A stretch of DNA of 64,000 nucleotides, taken from positions 2,666,001-2,730,000 of the forward strand of contig OZ017757.1 of assembly GCA_963969365.1 (NCBI GenBank), read 5' to 3'. The position numbers were made by a program, and so were the translations under genes. This DNA is from Asterochloris sp. CNOR1. Its lineage: Eukaryota > Chlorophyta > Trebouxiophyceae > Trebouxiales > Trebouxiaceae. Under the pieces are notes generated by a model. The model was not told the origin of the DNA and ran no database searches. It worked only from the letters and a program-made list of their open reading frames with translations. Within the stretch, counting starts at the first letter, position 1; each line of letters begins with the position of its first letter. Of the stretch, positions 58,201 through 64,000 are shown in pieces.

Positions 58201-61200
58201 CAGAGATGGCAGCGCCCTCAACTCCCTCCAGCAGCTGCATGGCAGTGCCACCCTGCTCAGGGGAGTAGCACATCATGTGGGGTGCATGTCATGACAACCT
58301 CGTTGGCAAGCCTCTTGGGGTGCAGCCCAGGCCGCGTGAGCTGGAGGTGTGTGCCCAACATTCAAGCGCCATAGACAGCATTTGCCTTTGTCAAGGCTAA
58401 ACCTCGGAAAGCAGACCCCCAAAGGTCAGGCCAGCCAGTCCCAGTGCAACGAGCTGTGTGGCTGCCCAGATTTGATGCTTGTTGGCAGCGGCACGGGTGA
58501 CCAAACAGGCTGAATGTCGCTCTTGACACTCAGGCTGTGGTGGACTGCCAATGAGTGCCAGAGTAGCGTGCTCACACCTGACTGCTGGCGCCCACTGCCC
58601 CTACACCTCTATACTGCCATGTATACCTTTATGTCTTGCAGCAGCCAATCATGTGGGCCCCCACTGCTGACACGCTTGTTGCAGGCCACCATCTGCGACA
58701 GCCCCAATGCTGACACTTGGGCCAAGGGTGTGGCCACTCAGGAGCGTGTTCTTGACTCATTCAGCCAGAGAATTTGATGAGGGGAAGATTGGCCCATGAG
58801 CAGGTGCTCCACATTCCTCCAGCCCCCAGCAGCATACCTGAGTGCCAACGCCATCCAGTGCTGCTGGTGCAGGTGAGGGCTGCTCTGTCTTTGCCACGTC
58901 CTCGCCCTGGGGCTGCATGCAACCTACAATTGCTCTGCAGCAACAAGAAGTGGAGGTATCTCAATGGAGAGCACTGCTGGAGAGCAAGGCTGTCATCCAG
59001 GCATGTGCACGAGCCTCACCAATGCGGCTATCAGCACACACTGCACAATCGCAGCAATGAGCGAGCTTGGCTTACTTGGATTACTTCTGTAGACATGAAA
59101 CTGGATTCATGAAGACCCACTGTGACAGGAGCAAAGAAGGTGTGGCAGGCAGCCACATCACAAAGATCTGCAAGTGGCAGCTTCAGTCCTGCTCTACAAA
59201 GCCAAAGCACCCTCCCTGGAGGCAGCAGGAGCAGGGCCAGGCATGACTGCACTGGCTTACTGCAGGACAGCCCTTGGCTTGCAGCTGCTCTTCTCTCATC
59301 GTCCCACCCTGAGCACTCAATCTGACCTCATGTTGGCGGCGTTGAGCGACTGCATGAGGCCTGCCTCCCGCACGCCGCGCTTGTCCAGGCTCTGCCTCAG
59401 GCTGCTCAGCTGCGCAGGCTGGGTCCAGACGCCCACCTGCCCCTCACCGCCCATCACCCACACAACATCTCGTTTCCCACCAAAGCCCCACCTGCATGGG
59501 ACAGCAAGAAAAGTTGGAATCAAAGCGTGTAATTACAAGCGCTGTGTGTAGCAAGAAAGGAACACGTGCTTTGCTTGTGTTGTAGCCAAATTGCTCGACT
59601 TACACCCCCAAACAAAGAATCTATTGCCTTTGGCTACAAACACGGCGCTTTGCAGTGCTTCACTTCACTTCCAGCAATTTTTCTGACTTCTACAGACGTG
59701 TTGCGTCCATTTGCTTTGCCCAACAGAGACGTTCATGTCAAGTCAACTGCTTGCTGAAGGTGTCAAAGACTGCTGCCATGCCCATACCACCTCCACAGCC
59801 TGTGAGCTGCAGCCCAGGCCCTGAGAGAAGTTGAGAATGCTGTTGCTTGACACAAATGCAGGAAGTTGTTGTTTCTGGCTGGCTGTGCACTGTGTAATGA
59901 CATTCTGAAGAGCCACAGAGGAGATCATCTCGCACTGCACATTTGCAGATCCCTGCTGCAGCTCACCAGTAGCTCCTGTGGTGGCGATCCCAGCCCAGAG
60001 GGGCTCGCCGCACAGCAAAGCGCTCGAGTGTGGGGTCGCTGCTCTCGCGGCGCCAATTTGCGTGCTCACGAGCGCGCTCAGCCTCCTCAGCAGCCCGCGC
60101 AGCGCTGGCTTCCGCCTGCACACACCATGACCTCCTGGTCAACAAGACACACCATCCTCCTGGTCACCAAGACACTGCACGTATAGTATAAAGTTGAAGG
60201 GGTTGGCTGCTCTTGCGGAACCGTGCTGCGTGCTCATGAGCACGCTCAGCCCCCTCAGCAGTCTGCGCAATGCTAGCACCTGTTTGCATAAACCACAGCA
60301 TTGCCTACAAAGACGTTGTGCATCTGACACACCGATTCCAAGCATGAGGGGATGAGGAGTCTGACTGAGCCGCACTGGCCTAGACCTGCACAGCATGTTT
60401 CTGTTCAAGAGCACCACATTTAGTTGCAGGACAAGTCACACCCATGAAGTTTTGTTCTTGAGCCGCGCAAGCCTCAACCTGCCCAGCACAGCTTTACCAG
60501 CAGCAGCACAGCAGAGCTGCCTGGTCCCTCACCTGCTGTTGTACTCAGCATGCACAGGTGTTATGGCCATGATCTAGCACTCAAACTGTGGGGGTGCCCT
60601 GCCCTCCAAAAAGCGGACAGCATTGGCCCCATCAGAGGGCTCCTCAAAGTAGCGTGTTGCCGCTAGCACCTCTATGTCTTACTGCCACTGCAGCAGAGCA
60701 GAGCATCAAACTGCATAGGTGGCTCCCAGCAAGAGGGCTGAGCACCATGCTGCATATGCTTCAGTGCTGCATTGGCTGTGATACGATGCCCAGCAACAGT
60801 CAGGGCTGTACCCACCTGTTGCTGGCGCCGTCGCTGCTGATCCACCTTGGCCCGCCGGCGCTGAGCCGCCTGCCACGTGGCTCGCTCAGCGTCAATCTGA
60901 CCCCGAGCTGCCTGCAGGGGCCAAGAGTTGCAAAGGTGAGTGTAGATGTAGTCCCTTGGCAGATGGAAGGCGGCACACGCAAAGGGGGAGACCACTTGCT
61001 CCAAGACGTGTGCAGAATGAAGCATCGCAGAGATTTCCGTGTAAGATGGGCCTGGTGCCCTCAAGGCTCTTAAGTCTCCCATACCCGGCCTGAATACCGC
61101 CGCCCACCTGTTGTTGCTGCTTGAACAGCAGCAAGGCGTGTCGGTCTCCCTTGTTGCCGCTGAACTCCTGCAGCTCTGGCGGCAGCTCCCAGCTGGGCTC

Positions 61201-63993
61201 TGGCGGCTCGCTGCCCTCCGCAGAGTCCAGCCCGCTGGCTGCGCGGCTCTCTAGCCTGCAGGGCAGTTGCTGAGTGATGAGCTTGACAGCAGATGCTGGG
61301 GTCACATGGGACCCTCCAGTGACTCTTGATACAATGTGCTCCTCAGCACAGTCCAGCCTGCTGGCTGCGCATCTCTCCAGCCTGCAGGGCACTACATCAT
61401 TATTTTGGAAGGGAGTTTCCTGCAACAGGTGCTGAGCTTGATGTGGCCGCGCCCAGTGTGTGCAATCTACAGTGGCATGTGGAAAGGGAGCATGCAGGCC
61501 TGCACTGGAAAAACGACAAAAGGCATCGCACTCCATAGTGTGTCATGAAGCTCTCCAAAGCTACCAGCACCCTTACATTGAGGCCTCTTGATGCAAGGGT
61601 GGCAGGCCACCACACCATGGCGGCAGTGCCTGAAGGCCTGACCTCTGTAAGTCTTCGTCGTTGTCCACTAGCAAAGCCAAGAAGCTAAAGCACAGCAGCA
61701 GCAGCCCTCATCCCTCCAGGGTCAGTATTGCACCTCAGCGGCAGCCTCCACTTTGCACCAACTCATGCTTCTCAGGCCCCCATCAGAAAGTCTGAAACGC
61801 ACGCTCAAACAACCCCTCAAGCTTTGCAGTCACTTCCCTGCAGGTGCAGCCCCTGCCAACTGGAAACACAAAGTTGACAGAAGCAGAAGCGGTACTACCA
61901 GCCTCACCCCTCCATCTTCACATGCCCCTTCCTGAACGCAGCAGCAGCACCTGCCAACCACCAGGCAGGCGGAAGATGCAACTCTGACGTCAGCAGAACT
62001 CGAACAGAGACAATCACCCCTCCATCTCTGCATCCTCCCCCCCGCCGGCGGCAGAGGCTTCCTTCCCAGCAGCTCCACAAGCGGCACTGCCTCTGCGCCC
62101 GGAGCTGCGCATGTTGCGCTGCGCGGCCGCGGCTGGCCGCCCCTTGCGTGCGTCACGTTTCGCTGCCCCTGCAGCGCTCTTGGGACGCTTTTTGCTGGAT
62201 TCCCCATCCTCTGCCTCATCCGGTGCTGTTGCCTGCAACAAGGGTAATGTGCTTGCTAGGCACCTCTGAGATGTGTGTGCACATGCAGCTATCTTGGCAG
62301 AACCTGCACGTGCAGCACTGTTGGGGCCAAAAGCAGGGCTGACTGAATATGTACACATTGCCTGAACTGGCTGCTGGCAGCCTCAACAAGGGTGCTTCCC
62401 CACCTCCCAGCCAGACTGCCTGCAGGCCTGCCACGCTGCAGGTGGGCCTTTTGCTGGGAGGCAACACATCAGTGTGGCATGGCTTCAGACAGTCCCCTTC
62501 TGCTAGGGTATTTTCAGTTAGTTTCAAGCAGGCTACATCATGACTTTGCCTGCAGCATAACCCAACGTCCACCCACCTTCAGCTTGCGCTTATTGGTGGC
62601 AGCCTCTTTTGGGGCGGGAGCCTTAGGGTTGGCCTCCCCATCCAGGCGCTCCTGGAACAGGCCGCGCATCACCTCCTGGTCCAGTATCTCATCGCACATG
62701 TACCTGCACAGACACAAGGTTGCAGTTTCCTGCACAGGCTTGAGAAACTGCAGCCTGCCGCAGCTCGTTAAACATATGTGCCTGGCCTGTATAGAGGTTG
62801 TGTCTGGGATGAGGGTGGCTCAAGCCACACCCCCGCCCTGCGCGATTCAATGTTGGTGCTTCCATACAGCATTGTGCTTTGTTCATTGGGTTGGACCTTT
62901 CCTCCGTGACATACAAGCATGCAAGGAACCCCACAGGGCAGCACTGGATACTTGGCTGACCCGGTGCCCACCTCAGCAACACCAAGTGCTCGTCCGCACT
63001 CAGGCTGGTCACAGACTGCTGCCCCAGCCGTTGGCAGGCGTCCTGCACAGCCTCAGAGACCAGCAGGCGTGGTGCTGAGGGGCCAGCCCGCGACATGATG
63101 TAGCGCCGCAGCACCTCCGGCCACACGCCCTCCACATTGAGGTAGGACCAGCGCAGCTCAATGGGGTTGACCGGCGGCTGCTGCTTGCTGTTGAGCTGCA
63201 GGGCAGGGTAGGGGGCACAGGTGCTCAGGCAGGAGCCCCGCAGCTGCACAATTTGCCAGCACCAGTGCACAACTGGCAGCAGACATGGGTAAGCAGGGGT
63301 ACCACCTTGTGCCAGTCCATGCAGTGCCCTGTGGAACTTGCATAGTTGTCAGGCTAGCCGCTTATCTCTTGAGTGAGGGAGCAACCAAGCATCACTGTGT
63401 GCACATGCAGCCTGTGACGGCCCTACACATTTGAAGGCATCATTCCACTTCACCCCACACCGCTTGGCAGGGACTTGTCCACGCAGGCAAGGCATGCAGC
63501 CCAAGCAGCCTGACGGCAGCAAATGGCTCAGCACGCGCAGGCCCATGTCTGTGTGCACTTAGCTGCTGTGCACATGCAGCCTCTGGCAGCACTGTGCGCC
63601 CTGGGGTAGTATATGTACTTTACCGCCGGCCACAGTCCAAAGGCATGTCTATACTAGCACAGCATGCAGCAAGAGCAGCTCACTGACAGCAAGCGGCTCA
63701 GCACAGCCAGCCTTGCATGAACAGAGATAGATGCAGGTGTTGGCAGCACTGTGCATCTTGAGCCAACTGATGTACTTGACCGCCGGCCGCACCTTAAAGG
63801 CATGTCCACAGAAGCACAGCATGCAGTTCCAGCAGCTTACCGGCAGCAAGTGGCTCAGCAGGCCCTGGTAAACTTTCCACAGCCACTGCGGCTGTGGGCA
63901 AGCCCCTTTCTCATCAGCAGCAGGGCGGACCTCAATACTGGGAGGCTGCTGCTGCAGACTGTCACCGGCAGGACCATGGTGCTGCTTCTGCAT
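55291..63993 (-). CDS. DDT-WHIM chromatin protein with a Cys-rich CXXC-like finger (5' end off window)
   Basis: Fourteen exons join in phase (2148 nt): 63993..63841, 63195..62972, 62703..62577, 62232..62018, 61255..61108, 60911..60816, 60115..59967, 59491..59327, 58934..58838, 58252..58057, 57504..57388, 56961..56847, 56334..56180, 55481..55291. In order: DDT-like helices (WLWKVYQGLLSHLLP, VEGVWPEVLRRYIMS), LRYMCDEILDQEVMRGLF (WHIM-type), a basic linker, charged helices, then RRAPLGWDRHHRSYWWGFGG with VWVMGGEGQVGVW and LDKRGVREAGLM (the WHIM block as in plant RLT and PTM proteins). A finger RCGYCHTCLNPHLKKPC follows, then a Lys-rich tail ending KKKKR. Such proteins partner ISWI remodelers or act as chromatin regulators. 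The exon ending at 58,057 has a GC donor. The ATG at 63,993 is preceded by an acceptor-like CCACAG, so the gene probably continues beyond the window. An extra exon near 55,640-55,570 is possible. Confidence 0.85.
60198..60297 (-). repeat. Ghost copy of the exon 60115..59967
   Basis: About 167 bp upstream (in transcript sense) of the true exon start, the intron holds a recognisable copy. On the minus strand it would read GASIAQTAEGAERAHEHAAR against EASAARAAEEAERAREHANW in the exon, and an AAACAG acceptor remains. Confidence 0.85.
61335..61400 (-). repeat. Ghost copy of the start of exon 61255..61108
   Basis: GTCCAGCCTGCTGGCTGCGC and TCTCCAGCCTGCAGGGCA at 61,351 onward repeat GTCCAGCCCGCTGGCTGCGC and TCTCTAGCCTGCAGGGCA at 61,225 onward, period 126 bp. 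The copy has the same CTGCAG acceptor and would encode RLERCAASRLDCAEE instead of LESRAASGLDSAEG. Confidence 0.85.
63495..63840 (-). repeat. Two echoes of the exon end at 63,841
   Basis: The exon end CTGAGCCACTTGCTGCCG with donor GTAAGC is repeated near 63,690 (CTGAGCCGCTTGCTGTCA) and near 63,515 (CTGAGCCATTTGCTGCCG), each followed by the same CTGC-rich intron sequence. Periods are about 150-180 bp. Confidence 0.75.
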
Positions 63994-64000
63994 CTGTGGG

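Noticed and set aside
58842-59112. Plus-strand frame reading EVEVSQWRALLESKAVIQ
   Set aside because: It is antisense to the phase-supported minus-strand exon 58934..58838 and its intron, and has no start or splice partner.

Overview
The window is nuclear DNA from a eukaryote, most likely a green alga. A trebouxiophyte is my best guess, but I did not test this against any database. The evidence is gene content and structure. There is an 18-exon CDC48/p97 gene, a plant-type MSI4/FVE WD40 protein, a DUF3110 protein known from plastid lineages and cyanobacteria, a chloroplast-type PDZ protein with a basic leader, and a DDT-WHIM chromatin protein. All have many short exons with strong CAG|GT borders and moderately GC-rich, CAG-rich introns. 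Exon borders were placed by hand from splice consensus and phase; in the six well-resolved genes every junction is phase-consistent and the summed coding length is a multiple of three.

Layout. 1-5.4 kb: remnants of unidentified minus-strand genes, a short minisatellite, the N-lobe of a protein kinase (minus strand) and, divergent from it, the first exon of a basic protein. 5.39-14.58 kb: a two-gene DNA transposon bounded by 34-bp terminal inverted repeats (32/34 identical). It carries a decayed Plavaka-like transposase (minus) head-to-head with an apparently intact nine-exon gene of unknown function (plus). 14.9-17.1 kb: the C-lobe of a kinase (plus) running toward a 200-N gap; a minus-strand gene enters the gap from the other side. 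18.2-20.9 kb: a small single-pass membrane protein. 21.8-25.2 kb: a secreted Thr/Ala/Ser-rich protein (minus). 27.4-41.8 kb: CDC48 (minus). 42.5-46.4 kb: DUF3110 gene (minus). 46.6-53.2 kb: MSI4/FVE-like (plus). 54.1-55.1 kb: PDZ protein (plus). 55.3-64 kb: DDT-WHIM protein (minus), whose 5' end lies beyond the window.

Three observations stand out. (1) Introns of at least five genes contain tandem, partly decayed copies of the neighbouring exon edge together with its splice site ('exon-edge echoes'), with periods of roughly 85-200 bp. (2) The two kinase halves on either side of the transposon lie on opposite strands, yet they join in phase exactly at the hinge, which suggests an inversion. 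(3) Four introns appear to use GC-AG borders, each supported by phase. MSI4 and the DDT-WHIM protein are both chromatin factors, but I see no operon-like logic in the gene order.
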